Shown in pieces: positions 18,833 through 27,025 of a DNA stretch of 64,000 nt (position 1 is the stretch's first letter; the number at the start of each line of letters is the position of its first letter). The stretch spans positions 16,186 through 80,185 of the forward strand of contig NZ_ALJC01000117.1 of assembly GCF_000282975.1 (NCBI RefSeq). The letters are read 5' to 3'. Position numbers and translations under genes: made by a program. Origin of the DNA: Pseudomonas psychrophila HA-4. Lineage in GTDB: Bacteria > Pseudomonadota > Gammaproteobacteria > Pseudomonadales > Pseudomonadaceae. The notes below the pieces were generated by a model. The model had not been told where the DNA came from, made no database searches, and saw only the letters and a list, made by a program, of their open reading frames with translations.

Positions 18833-20236
18833 TTATACCGAGCGATTGCCGCTGGCTGGCACAAAGCTCACCCGCACTTTCAACCCGCCCTGCGCGCCAT
18901 CATGCAGGCTGATGTGCGCCAGGTGCGCGCGGCAGATCTCGCCGACGATCGCCAACCCCAGCCCCGAGCCCGCCACCTGCTGGTTGCGCCGATAAAAACG
19001 CTCAAAGACTCGCTCGCGGTCTTCATGCGGAATACCCGGCCCATCGTCTTCAACTTCCAGCACCGCCGCAGAGGTCACTCGCAAAATGACATTACCGCCC
19101 ACCGGGGTGTGCGCCAAAGCGTTGTCCACCAGGTTGCTCAACAACTCATTGAGCAAGGTCGGTTCTCCTCGCAGCCATACCGGATGATCAGCCTCCAGCG
19201 CTAACGCGACCCCTCGATAATGCGCCAATGGCGCCATGGCCATACCCAGGTCTCGCGCCAGTTGGCTGAGGTCGAGCAATTGCGCAGCGCCTTCAGCAAT
19301 GGCCCGAGCACCGTTTTCAATACGCGCCAGTGACAGTAGCTGGTTGGCCAAATGTGTCAGCCGATCAGTGTCCTGCCCCGCGTGCTCAAGTGTCTGACGC
19401 AAGGTCTGCGGGTTGTCTGAACGCAAACCTAACTCAAGCCGGGCCTTGAGCACCGCCAGCGGGGTTCGCAGTTCATGGGCCGCATCAGCGATAAACTGCG
19501 CCTGACGCTCAAACTGTCCGCGCAAGCGCTCGGTAAAGTGATTAAGCGCCTGTACCAGTGGCCTCAATTCATGCTGTACCGACACCAGCGGCAACGGCCG
19601 TAAATCGTCCGACTCCCGCTCCTCTACCGCATTGCGCAAACGCTCCAAGGGACGCAGCGCCGCACTGACGGCAAACCATACGACCAGCAATGCGCCCAGC
19701 CCGAGCATGCCCAAACGCAGCAAGGTGTCGGCCATCAAACTGCGCGCCATGACCACACGTGCTTCATCGGTTTCTGCCACGCGAATTTCAGCCATGCCAT
19801 TCATATTCGGCTCGCTCACGGCTTTGAGCAGACTTACCACGCGCACGTTCTGACCCAAGTATTCACCGTTGTAAAAGCGCGCCAACGCGGGGTAATCATC
19901 GGTACGCGGGGTGCCGGGAGGCGGTGCAGGCAAGTGTTCATAACCGGAAATTAACCGCTGATGAATATCGTTGACCTGATAGTAGATGCGACCGGCACTG
20001 TCGTAGGCGAAGGTATCGAGTGCAACGTAAGGTACGTCAGCACTGAGACTGCCATCACGTTGCGACAACCCTGCTGCGATGGTGCGGGCAGAGGCCAGTA
20101 AGGTTCGATCATAGGCGGTGTCTGCCGCCTCGCGACCATTGAAATAAGCGCTTAAACCACTGGCCAGCATCAGCACCACTAGCAACAGCGTCAGGTTCCA
20201 CAGCAGCCCCCAGCGTAAGCTGTCGACCTTAAACAT
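18833..20236 (-). CDS. tctE: Sensor histidine kinase TctE
   Basis: A 467-residue inner-membrane kinase that senses tricarboxylates and phosphorylates TctD. The first membrane span is LLWNLTLLLVVLMLASGL, followed by a periplasmic domain to about residue 165 and a second span LGMLGLGALLVVWFAVSAA. The H-box is FIADAAHELRTPLAVL, the N-box ELLSNLVDNALAHTP, and the G-boxes DDGPGIP and GSGLGLAIV. ATG 20236 overlaps the tctD stop; a GTG one codon upstream is also possible. Its name rests on the tctCBA genes alongside. Confidence 0.88.
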   Translation of the reverse strand: MFKVDSLRWGLLWNLTLLLVVLMLASGLSAYFNGREAADTAYDRTLLASARTIAAGLSQRDGSLSADVPYVALDTFAYDSAGRIYYQVNDIHQRLISGYEHLPAPPPGTPRTDDYPALARFYNGEYLGQNVRVVSLLKAVSEPNMNGMAEIRVAETDEARVVMARSLMADTLLRLGMLGLGALLVVWFAVSAALRPLERLRNAVEERESDDLRPLPLVSVQHELRPLVQALNHFTERLRGQFERQAQFIADAAHELRTPLAVLKARLELGLRSDNPQTLRQTLEHAGQDTDRLTHLANQLLSLARIENGARAIAEGAAQLLDLSQLARDLGMAMAPLAHYRGVALALEADHPVWLRGEPTLLNELLSNLVDNALAHTPVGGNVILRVTSAAVLEVEDDGPGIPHEDRERVFERFYRRNQQVAGSGLGLAIVGEICRAHLAHISLHDGAQGGLKVRVSFVPASGNRSV

Positions 20237-20900
20237 CACGGCTTTCCAGCAAGTAGCCCAACCCCCGAAAAGTCACAATCGCAACCGCCTGGCCATCCAG
20301 TTTTTTACGCAAGCGGTGCACGTAAATCTCAATGGCGTCAGCGCTCGCTTCCTCGTCAAGGCCAAACACTTGCGCCGCCAGTTGCTCCTTGCTCATGACC
20401 CGTCCAGGTCTTGCAATTAACGCTTCCAGCACCGCCTGTTCACGCGAGGTCAGGGTCAGCAATTCGTCTCCCAAAGAGAAACGTCGGGTTTCGAGGTCAT
20501 AGACCAGCGCGCCGCAACGCTGCTGCCGCTCACCGCCTAATACGCTGCGGCGCAATAAGGCTTTGACCCGAGCTTCGAGTTCAGTCAGCTCAAACGGCTT
20601 GGCTAGGTAATCATCAGCCCCAAGGTTGAGCCCGTGAACCCGGTCCTTGACGTCACTGCGCGCCGTCAGCATCAACACCGGCGTGGTTTTGCCACGGCTG
20701 CGTAAACGTGCCAGCACCTCAAAACCATCCATGCGCGGCAGGCCGACATCCAGAATGGCCACCGCATACTCTTCACTGCTCAACGCCAGGTCAGCGGTCA
20801 CGCCATCGTGCAGGACATCCACGGTCAAACCCGTGCTTTTAAGGGCTTGAGCAACGCTCTCGGCCAATTGCAACTGATCCTCGACCAAAAGAACACGCAT
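20229..20900 (-). CDS. tctD: Response regulator TctD (OmpR family)
   Basis: A 223-residue OmpR-type regulator. The receiver domain begins MRVLLVEDQLQLAESVA, with the phospho-acceptor Asp in AILDVGLPRMDGFEVL and the Lys in LAKPFE. The winged-helix output domain ends VHRLRKKLDG...FRGLGYLL. ATG 20900 is chosen over an in-frame upstream codon at 20933. It would control divergent tctCBA in response to citrate-like acids. The 11-bp repeats at 20988-21020 are a plausible binding site. Confidence 0.9.
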   Translation of the reverse strand: MRVLLVEDQLQLAESVAQALKSTGLTVDVLHDGVTADLALSSEEYAVAILDVGLPRMDGFEVLARLRSRGKTTPVLMLTARSDVKDRVHGLNLGADDYLAKPFELTELEARVKALLRRSVLGGERQQRCGALVYDLETRRFSLGDELLTLTSREQAVLEALIARPGRVMSKEQLAAQVFGLDEEASADAIEIYVHRLRKKLDGQAVAIVTFRGLGYLLESRDV

Positions 20901-20987
20901 CGGGTTCACCTCATTATTTTTGTACGGACTCAAGTCCTTCTGGGGCGGAGTTTACAGCGGTAAATGCACTGTGGAGCCCAAAAAACA

Positions 20988-21020
20988 CTGAAAGAAAACT
21001 GAAAGGTTGGCGAAAGGTTG
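20988..21020. promoter_or_regulatory. Three 11-bp direct repeats, candidate TctD operator
   Basis: CTGAAAGAAAA, CTGAAAGGTTG and GCGAAAGGTTG follow each other with no gap, sharing GAAAGGTTG in the last two. OmpR-family regulators bind direct repeats with about 11-bp spacing. The array lies between divergent tctD and the tct transport genes, 88 bp upstream of tctD. The rest of the 445-bp gap holds the pseudogene-like stretch at 21134-21299. Confidence 0.5.
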
Positions 21021-21133
21021 ACCGATTAGGATCATGCAACAGGCAGTTACATCTGCCGCGCTTTTGATTCATAGCGCTGCGCAAAACACCTCGATGTGTT
21101 TTCGCTAATAAGAACAATAATGGAGCACACCCC

Positions 21134-21299
21134 ATGCTGAAGCCTCAGCGCAAAAATGCTTGCCTCACCACGTCCTCTGTTTCGCGCTCACCTGCGCCAG
21201 GTCTGCGAACGGCATTCTGCTGCCCCTCACTTTATCCGTGACACCCACGATGCACGGCATTTGCCCTGCGTAAACGTTGGCGATGGCAACGGCTTATAG
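21134..21299 (+). pseudogene. Possible relic of an opdH-type porin start
   Basis: ATG 21134 has a good GGAG eight bases upstream but its frame closes after 35 codons. If two frame changes are allowed, the DNA reads as a charged start (MLKPQRKNACLTT), a hydrophobic stretch (LCFALTCARSANGI) and AAPHFIRDTHDARHL. That is the layout of an OprD-family porin signal peptide and mature start. In P. aeruginosa the tricarboxylate porin opdH lies exactly here, between tctD and tctC. The reading is speculative because it needs two frameshifts; the alternative is an ordinary leader. Confidence 0.35.
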
Positions 21300-21345
21300 C
21301 GACACAATTCTGCTCGCTAAAAACAATAACTCCTGTGGAGACACC

Positions 21346-22323
21346 ATGAACTTCTCACTGCGCAATCTTGCTCTCACGGCTGGCTGCATGCTGGTTGCTG
21401 GTCAACTAATGGCTGAACCGAAACGCCCGGAATGCATCGCCCCGGCCTCCCCTGGCGGTGGTTTTGACCTGACCTGCAAACTGGCGCAAAGCGCTCTGGT
21501 GAACGAAAAACTGCTCAGTAAGCCTATGCGCGTGACCTACATGCCAGGGGGGGTGGGCGCAGTGGCGTATAACGCAGTCGTCGCCCAGCGCCCGGCAGAT
21601 GCCGGCACGCTAGTGGCGTGGTCCAGCGGCTCGCTGCTGAACCTGGCCCAAGGCAAGTTCGGGCGTTTCGATGAAAGCGCTGTTCGCTGGCTCGCAGCCG
21701 TAGGCACAAGCTACGGCGCTATCGCCGTTAAAAGTGACTCGCCCTACAAGAACCTCGACGACCTGGTTCAAGCGCTGAAAAAAGACCCGAGCAAAGTGGT
21801 CATCGGCTCTGGCGGCACGGTCGGCAGCCAGGACTGGATGCAAACTGCCTTGATCGCCAAGGCTGCCGGTATCAACCCACGTGACTTGCGTTACGTGGCC
21901 CTGGAAGGCGGCGGCGAAATTGCCACGGCCCTGCTTGGCGGGCACATCCAGGTGGGCAGCACCGACATTTCCGACTCCATGCCGCACATCCAGAGTGGCG
22001 ACATGCGCCTGTTGGCGGTGTTTGCCAATGAGCGCCTCGACGAGCCGGAAATGAAAGACATCCCCACCGCCAAAGAACAGGGCTACGACATTGTCTGGCC
22101 TGTTGTGCGGGGTTTCTACCTAGGTCCAAAAGTCAGCGATGCCGACTACGCGTGGTGGAAGGATGCTTTCGACAAACTGCTGGTTTCCGAAGAGTTCGCT
22201 ACCTTGCGTAATCAGCGCGAACTGTTCCCGTTCTCCATGACCGGGCCGGAACTGGACACTTACGTGAAAAAACAGGTCGCCGACTACAAAATCCTCGCCC
22301 ATGAATTTGGCCTCATCCAGTAA
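21346..22323 (+). CDS. tctC: Tricarboxylate-binding periplasmic protein TctC
   Basis: A 325-residue solute-binding protein of the tripartite tricarboxylate transporter (TTT) family. It has a signal peptide MNFSLRNLALTAGCMLVAGQ, cleaved near LMAEP, then APASPGGGFDLTCKLAQ at the ligand site. ATG 21346 follows CTGTGGAG; an upstream in-frame codon at 21277 lacks support. It captures citrate-type acids in the periplasm for TctAB. It is the first gene of tctC-tctB-tctA, under likely TctDE control. Confidence 0.93.
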   Translation: MNFSLRNLALTAGCMLVAGQLMAEPKRPECIAPASPGGGFDLTCKLAQSALVNEKLLSKPMRVTYMPGGVGAVAYNAVVAQRPADAGTLVAWSSGSLLNLAQGKFGRFDESAVRWLAAVGTSYGAIAVKSDSPYKNLDDLVQALKKDPSKVVIGSGGTVGSQDWMQTALIAKAAGINPRDLRYVALEGGGEIATALLGGHIQVGSTDISDSMPHIQSGDMRLLAVFANERLDEPEMKDIPTAKEQGYDIVWPVVRGFYLGPKVSDADYAWWKDAFDKLLVSEEFATLRNQRELFPFSMTGPELDTYVKKQVADYKILAHEFGLIQ

Positions 22324-22378
22324 CCGCCGCTGATCACAGGCTGTGCCCCTGAACATGGGTACAGCCTTGGAGTGAACC

Positions 22379-22837
22379 ATGCTCTTACAACGTATTTTTG
22401 CCTCGGCGTTGCTCATCGTCTGCGCCGGTCTGGCGGCGATGGCTTGGCCCTATCAGGCTTCGTTTTCCTACGAACCGGTCGGACCTCGCGCCTTCCCGCT
22501 GTTGATGCTCGGCCTGATGGGCCTGGGGTTGATCTACATGATTTTTCGCCCCACGCCGGTGGTGCACAGCGAAGACGACCCGCAACTGGATCGCGAAACC
22601 CTAATCAAAATTGGCCTCTGCACGGTGCTGCTGCTGATCTTTGCTGGCACATTCGAAACACTCGGTTTCATCCTCAGCGCCATATTGATTGGCATCCCGA
22701 TGGCTCGCCTGTATGGCGGCCGCTGGTTGCCCAGCATTGTGATCATCAGCCTGATGAGCGTCGGCCTTTACCTGTTGTTTGATAAAGCCATGGACGTTCC
22801 GCTGCCACTTGGCCTGCTCGACGTTCTGGAGAACTGA
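22379..22837 (+). CDS. tctB: Small membrane subunit TctB
   Basis: A 152-residue inner-membrane protein with four predicted spans (for example FASALLIVCAGLAAMAWPY, PLLMLGLMGLGLIYMI and IGLCTVLLLIFAGTFETLG). It is the poorly conserved small subunit of the TTT transporter. It lies 55 bp after tctC and its stop is followed by ATG of tctA within one base. Position and topology support the assignment more than sequence. Confidence 0.9.
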   Translation: MLLQRIFASALLIVCAGLAAMAWPYQASFSYEPVGPRAFPLLMLGLMGLGLIYMIFRPTPVVHSEDDPQLDRETLIKIGLCTVLLLIFAGTFETLGFILSAILIGIPMARLYGGRWLPSIVIISLMSVGLYLLFDKAMDVPLPLGLLDVLEN

Positions 22838-22838
22838 T

Positions 22839-24365
22839 ATGGATACTTTTAGCTACTTGGGCCAGGGCTTCGGTGTTGCGCTCAGCCCTTACAACCTCGT
22901 CACCGCACTGTGCGGCACATTGATCGGTACGGTAGTGGGGCTGTTGCCCGGGCTTGGACCGATCAACGGCGTTGCACTGCTTATCCCCATTGCCTTCGCT
23001 CTTGGGTTGCCACCCGAGTCGGCGCTGATTTTGCTGGCGGCGGTGTACCTGGGCTGTGAATACGGCGGTCGTATCAGCTCTATTTTGCTGAACATTCCGG
23101 GCGAAGCATCGACTGTCATGACCACCCTCGACGGCTACCCTATGGCCCGCAAAGGCTTGGCTGGCGTTGCATTGTCTTTGTCGGCTTGGAGTTCTTTCAT
23201 CGGGGCCTTTATTGCCACGTGCGGCATGGTGCTGTTCGCGCCGCTGCTGGCCAAATGGGCCATTGCCTTTGGTCCGGCAGAATATTTCGTGCTGATGGTA
23301 TTCGCGATTGTCTGCCTCGGCGGCATGGCAGGCGACCGGCCCCTCAAGACTTTTATCGCTGCGCTAATTGGCCTGTTTCTGTCGTGCGTCGGGATTGATG
23401 CCAACAGCGGGGTCTACCGTTTCACCGGGGATAACATCCACCTGACTGACGGCATCCAATTCGTCGTACTGGTACTCGGGCTGTTTTCCATCAGTGAGAT
23501 TCTGTTGTTGCTGGAAAAAACCCATCGCGGGCAAGAAGCGGTGAAAGCCACCGGGCGCATGATGTTCAACTTTAAAGAAGCGTCGGCCGTGTTCGTGGTG
23601 AATATCCGCTGCGGCTTACTGGGCTTCGTCATGGGCGTGCTGCCGGGTGCCGGCGCAACCTTGGCCAGTGCGGTAGCGTACATGACAGAGAAACGCTTGG
23701 CGGGTGCTTCTGGCACGTTCGGTCAAGGTGACTCGCGAGGACTTGCTGCGCCTGAAACTGCCATTGGTGCTTCAGCCTGCGGCGCACTGGTGCCCATGCT
23801 GACACTCGGTGTTCCAGGTTCTGGCACCACGGCGGTAATGATTGGCGCATTGTCGCTGTACAACATCACCCCTGGCCCACTGTTGTTTCAACAACAGCCG
23901 GACATTGTCTGGGGCCTGATTGCTTCGTTGTTTATCGCCAATATCATGCTGGTGATCCTCAACATCCCGATGATTCGTATCTTCACCCGAATTCTCGCGG
24001 TGCCAAACTGGGCGCTGGTGCCGGTGATTGCGATCATTACCGCCATCGGTGTGTATGCGGTCCACGCGACGACATTCGACCTGTTCCTGATGATCGCTAT
24101 CGGCATCTTCGGTTACATCCTGCGCAAGCTCGATTTCCCGCTTTCGCCAGTCCTTCTGGGGTTCATCCTTGGCGGCCTGATGGAGCAGAACCTGCGTCGA
24201 GCGCTGTCTATTTCCAATGGTGCGTTGGATATCCTGTGGTCCAGCCCAATCACGATGGGTGTGTGGGTACTGGTCTCAATCATGCTGCTGTTGCCTATTC
24301 TGCGAATCTGGCGCAAACGCAGTGCCAAGCGCCGCGCTATAGCTAATGCCAATGCCAATGCCTGA
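22839..24365 (+). CDS. tctA: Large membrane subunit TctA
   Basis: A 508-residue inner-membrane protein with about 11-12 spans, the transport channel of the TTT system. The conserved glycine motif is GLLPGLGPINGVALL. Others are EYGGRISSILLNIPGEAS, GVLPGAGATLASAVAY and LTLGVPGSGTTAVMIGAL. ATG 22839 comes two bases after the tctB stop. The C-terminus ends ANANANA, encoded by a six-base tandem repeat that also provides start codons of the next gene. Confidence 0.95.
   Translation: MDTFSYLGQGFGVALSPYNLVTALCGTLIGTVVGLLPGLGPINGVALLIPIAFALGLPPESALILLAAVYLGCEYGGRISSILLNIPGEASTVMTTLDGYPMARKGLAGVALSLSAWSSFIGAFIATCGMVLFAPLLAKWAIAFGPAEYFVLMVFAIVCLGGMAGDRPLKTFIAALIGLFLSCVGIDANSGVYRFTGDNIHLTDGIQFVVLVLGLFSISEILLLLEKTHRGQEAVKATGRMMFNFKEASAVFVVNIRCGLLGFVMGVLPGAGATLASAVAYMTEKRLAGASGTFGQGDSRGLAAPETAIGASACGALVPMLTLGVPGSGTTAVMIGALSLYNITPGPLLFQQQPDIVWGLIASLFIANIMLVILNIPMIRIFTRILAVPNWALVPVIAIITAIGVYAVHATTFDLFLMIAIGIFGYILRKLDFPLSPVLLGFILGGLMEQNLRRALSISNGALDILWSSPITMGVWVLVSIMLLLPILRIWRKRSAKRRAIANANANA
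24345..24362 (+). repeat. Three tandem AATGCC hexamers at the tctA/abrB overlap
   Basis: AATGCC occurs three times in a row. In the tctA frame it encodes Asn-Ala; in the next gene's frame it gives Met-Pro three times. ATG codons at 24346, 24352 and 24358 are all possible starts. Copy-number change would keep both frames. Confidence 0.85.
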
Positions 24366-25392
24366 ATCCGGCTTTAAGAGTTGGTGGGCTACCCCGCTGG
24401 TCGGTCTGGCTGGCGGGTACCTCGCCAGCCTTATCGGCTGGCCATTACCCTGGATGGTCGGCTCTTTGCTCGCGATCATCCTGGTGCGCTGTTTGACCCC
24501 TTGGCAATTGACTGAGATACCCGGCGGACGCAAATGCGGGCAATGGGTGGTGGGCATCGGAATCGGCCTGCACTTTACGCCGGTGGTGATGCAGCAAGTG
24601 CTTGCACACTTCGGACTGATTTTTGTTGGCGCGCTGCTAACCAGCCTGTCGAGCGTTATCGGGGTATGGTTGATGCGCCGCAGCGGAGAAGACCGCGCCA
24701 CTGCGTTTTTTTCCAGCATGCCCGGCGGCTCGGGTGAAATGGTGAACCTCGGCGCACGCAATGGCGCCGTTTTAAGCCGTGTTGCTGGCGGTCAAAGCCT
24801 CAGGGTGCTGGCCGTTGTGTTGTGTGTGCCAGCCACCTTCAAGTACGTGCTGGGCGAAGGCGCACCAGCTTTGCAACCCAGCACAATCGACTACTACTGG
24901 TTAGCCGTGTTGTTTCCAGCCGGCGCCCTGCTGGCCTGGACATGGCAGCGGTTGCGTCAACCCAATCCCTGGTTATTTGGGCCACTGCTGATCAGTGCCA
25001 CCGTCAGTATCGCGTGGAACTTGCACCTCGGCCTGCCTGACGGCAGCAGCCAAATGGGCCAATGGTTGATAGGCAGCGGGCTGGGCTGTCACTTCAATCG
25101 CGCATTTTTCCGTCGCGCCCCATCGTTCATCGGACGAACCTTGCTGGGTACTGCATTGACGATGCTGATCGCCAGCCTGTGCGCGTTCGGCTTAAGCGCC
25201 CTGACCCATCTCGATCTGCGTTCCATCACTCTGGGCATGATGCCCGGCGGCATTGCAGAAATGAGCCTCACCGCACAAACACTGCAACTATCAGTGCCAC
25301 TGGTGACAGCGCTGCAAGTCATGCGCTTGCTCTTTGTACTGTTTTTGGCAGAGCCCCTCTTTCGATACTGGGCACGCGTTACTCCCCGTTAG
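24346..25392 (+). CDS. AbrB-family membrane protein
   Basis: A 348-residue inner-membrane protein with duplicated halves of about five spans each. The family motif appears in both: FSSMPGGSGEMVNLGARNGA and GMMPGGIAEMSLTAQTLQL. These mark the AbrB (DUF-type, once called putative ammonia monooxygenase) family, whose transport or regulatory role is not settled. The start overlaps the end of tctA by 20 bp; ATG 24346, 24352 and 24358 are equivalent candidates. The same neighbour occurs beside tctA in P. aeruginosa, as recalled, suggesting it belongs to tricarboxylate uptake. Confidence 0.85.
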   Translation: MPMPMPESGFKSWWATPLVGLAGGYLASLIGWPLPWMVGSLLAIILVRCLTPWQLTEIPGGRKCGQWVVGIGIGLHFTPVVMQQVLAHFGLIFVGALLTSLSSVIGVWLMRRSGEDRATAFFSSMPGGSGEMVNLGARNGAVLSRVAGGQSLRVLAVVLCVPATFKYVLGEGAPALQPSTIDYYWLAVLFPAGALLAWTWQRLRQPNPWLFGPLLISATVSIAWNLHLGLPDGSSQMGQWLIGSGLGCHFNRAFFRRAPSFIGRTLLGTALTMLIASLCAFGLSALTHLDLRSITLGMMPGGIAEMSLTAQTLQLSVPLVTALQVMRLLFVLFLAEPLFRYWARVTPR

Positions 25393-25413
25393 CGCACACA
25401 CCTCACCTGTCTA

Positions 25414-25452
25414 TGTAGGAATATTCCCCGTACTGTAATCGGCATTCCTACA
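25414..25452. repeat. REP-like inverted repeat
   Basis: TGTAGGAAT is mirrored by ATTCCTACA about 20 bases later. It is a degenerate variant of the TGTAGGAGC repeats elsewhere in the window and marks the left edge of the accessory patch. Confidence 0.5.
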
Positions 25453-25479
25453 AACTTGCTTCGTTGTTCAGCGGTTATC

Positions 25480-25517
25480 AGAACGATTATTTTTAGTGCT
25501 TCAAGAATAATCATTCT
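25480..25517. other. Dyad upstream of the LuxR-type gene
   Basis: AGAACGATTATT (25480-25491) pairs with AATAATCATTCT (25506-25517) at 11 of 12 positions. It lies 32 bp before ATG 25550. No T-run is associated, so it may be an operator or a leader hairpin. Confidence 0.5.
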
Positions 25518-25549
25518 GTCCAGCACAACACTAAAAGCAAGGGCCGCCT

Positions 25550-25819
25550 ATGAAAAACACCTCTCCTGCCGAAGTCTCACTTTCGGCTCAAAACCTGCAC
25601 TCTCCACCACAGTTTATGCCGGCTCTGACCCCGAAAGAACAGGAGGTACTCGGGTGGTGCGCTCGAGGAAAGACCAGCGCTGAGGTTGCGATCATTCTGA
25701 ACAGATCAGAGACAACGATCAATTTTCACATCGCGAACTTGCGGCTTAAATTTGGCGTTACATCGCGTCATGCCGCCGTCCTCAAAGCTATAAAACTCGG
25801 CATGCCTTTATTACCTTAA
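25550..25819 (+). CDS. Short LuxR-type DNA-binding protein (HTH only)
   Basis: An 89-residue protein consisting almost wholly of a GerE/LuxR helix-turn-helix: LTPKEQEVLGWCARGKTSAE, then ILNRSETTINFHIANLRLKF. There is no autoinducer or receiver domain; only about 25 residues precede the HTH. Free-standing LuxR HTH proteins act as regulators in various accessory loci. ATG 25550 is preceded by GCAAGGGC. It heads a small run of accessory genes (25854, 26254) and is bounded upstream by the 25480-25517 dyad. The target is unknown. Confidence 0.85.
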   Translation: MKNTSPAEVSLSAQNLHSPPQFMPALTPKEQEVLGWCARGKTSAEVAIILNRSETTINFHIANLRLKFGVTSRHAAVLKAIKLGMPLLP

Positions 25820-25853
25820 ATGGCACTAAGCGAGCTTGCCCAGGAATATAACC

Positions 25854-26264
25854 ATGAACTCTTCCATCGCCTACACCTCAACTTCCCATTGCCCCACCGA
25901 CGATACATTTTGGCCACCCGTCAACTTGCGACAGCTAAGGGCCGCATTGTCATTAAATTCAACCATCAGTGAAACTCGACTTAAAATAGCGGCACTGGGC
26001 GCTACGTTAAAAGTAAACACGATGCTCGCGGCATGGCGTTTTAACTTGCGACAACAGGGCTATGTTCATCTCGAACACGTGCCAGCCCCAAGCATTGATG
26101 ATTGCTCAATATTAGTGGCGTACTACATCAACGCCATTGAAACAACCACCGCCCTTGAGCTTTCCCAACACCTAAAAATCTCAGCGTGCGGACGGGCGTG
26201 CCACCTTGACGAACTATGCGCCAATGGCCTATTCACGAGTGAGAACAGGCATCATGACGAATGA
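25854..26264 (+). CDS. Hypothetical protein
   Basis: A 136-residue protein that I do not recognise. It starts at ATG 25854 after CAGGAATATAACC; an in-frame TTG at 25836 is a weaker choice. It has no signal peptide or membrane span. The sequence is mixed, with a basic central helix (ARLKI-like, then LAAWRFNLRQQGYV) and six cysteine or histidine residues near the C-terminus (ISACGRACHLDELCANG). Its stop lies 11 bp inside the holin gene, so translation is probably coupled and the two may work together. Confidence 0.65.
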   Translation: MNSSIAYTSTSHCPTDDTFWPPVNLRQLRAALSLNSTISETRLKIAALGATLKVNTMLAAWRFNLRQQGYVHLEHVPAPSIDDCSILVAYYINAIETTTALELSQHLKISACGRACHLDELCANGLFTSENRHHDE

Positions 26265-26604
26265 ACTCTTTAGTTTTGCTAATTATTGGTACCTCAACAT
26301 CGGGTTGCCCATCATCGCGATGATTGATCGTGATGCGCTCTTTGGGGCGTCTCTGGGGGCTTGGGTTGTGACCAGCGCGCGCAGGTCTCTCAAGGGCTGG
26401 CAACATCTGGGGTCGTTTCTCCTGAGCGCCTGCGTCGGGTATCTGTTCACCCCGGTTGCTTTGCCACATCTGACAGGCTTGTCGGTCGGCGTCACTGCTT
26501 TTATCTGTGCGCTCGTGGTTATCCCTATCAGTATTAAACTTATGATTTGGGTGAACACCACTGACATTGTCGATGTGATACGACGATTTAAAGGCCCTAA
26601 ATAA
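26254..26604 (+). CDS. Putative phage holin
   Basis: A 116-residue membrane protein with three hydrophobic segments: around WYLNIGLPIIAMI, LGSFLLSACVGYLFTPVAL and LSVGVTAFICALVVIPISI. The central FGASLGAWVVTSARRSLKGW segment and the layout resemble small Pseudomonas prophage/tailocin holins. Holins make inner-membrane lesions that let endolysin reach peptidoglycan. No endolysin, spanin or tail gene is nearby, so this is an orphan. ATG 26254 overlaps the preceding gene; it ends one base from the convergent repressor gene. The function is inferred, not proven. Confidence 0.68.
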   Translation: MTNELFSFANYWYLNIGLPIIAMIDRDALFGASLGAWVVTSARRSLKGWQHLGSFLLSACVGYLFTPVALPHLTGLSVGVTAFICALVVIPISIKLMIWVNTTDIVDVIRRFKGPK

Positions 26605-26605
26605 A

Positions 26606-27025
26606 CTACACACGGGGCATGACAATTTCAAGACACGCTGATAACTCTTTCACTTTTTCATTTAGCCGCTGAAGCTGCTGTTTCTCTTCAATCACTTTAT
26701 AAACAGCGCGTTGATCTGAACGATTTAACACGCGAAACATCAACACTAGTTTTTCTTCATACTCAGTCAACCTGCCAATTGATTCAACCAACGGTTGTGG
26801 CACCTGTAATAACATCGGGCCTTGGCCACCAAACAACCAATCAAGAGAGACCCCACGAGCCTGCGCTACTTCCATACATATGGAATAAGGAATGCGGCCC
26901 CGGCCCTTCCAGCTACTGAGCGTTTGCGGGCTGACACCCAGCACCTCAGAAAGTCCCGAGTCCGTTTTCACGTGGGTTATTTTTTTCAACCGCCCGAGTA
27001 TTTCAATTGATTTATTGCTACTCAC
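26606..27025 (-). CDS. Phage CI-type HTH repressor, no protease domain
   Basis: A 139-residue protein with an N-terminal CI-like helix-turn-helix: GLSEVLGVSPQTLSSWKGRG, then IPYSICMEVAQARGVSLDWL and the typical FGGQGP end of that domain. The remainder (about 75-139) is helical and may dimerise, with VIEEKQQLQRLNEKVKEL looking like a coiled coil. No S24 peptidase domain is present, so RecA-triggered self-cleavage is not expected. The start is GTG 27025 after GGAATAATTC. It diverges from the Ogr-like gene across an AT-rich region with mirrored TTTTGAGTAAT sites. Confidence 0.82.
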   Translation of the reverse strand: MSSNKSIEILGRLKKITHVKTDSGLSEVLGVSPQTLSSWKGRGRIPYSICMEVAQARGVSLDWLFGGQGPMLLQVPQPLVESIGRLTEYEEKLVLMFRVLNRSDQRAVYKVIEEKQQLQRLNEKVKELSACLEIVMPRV

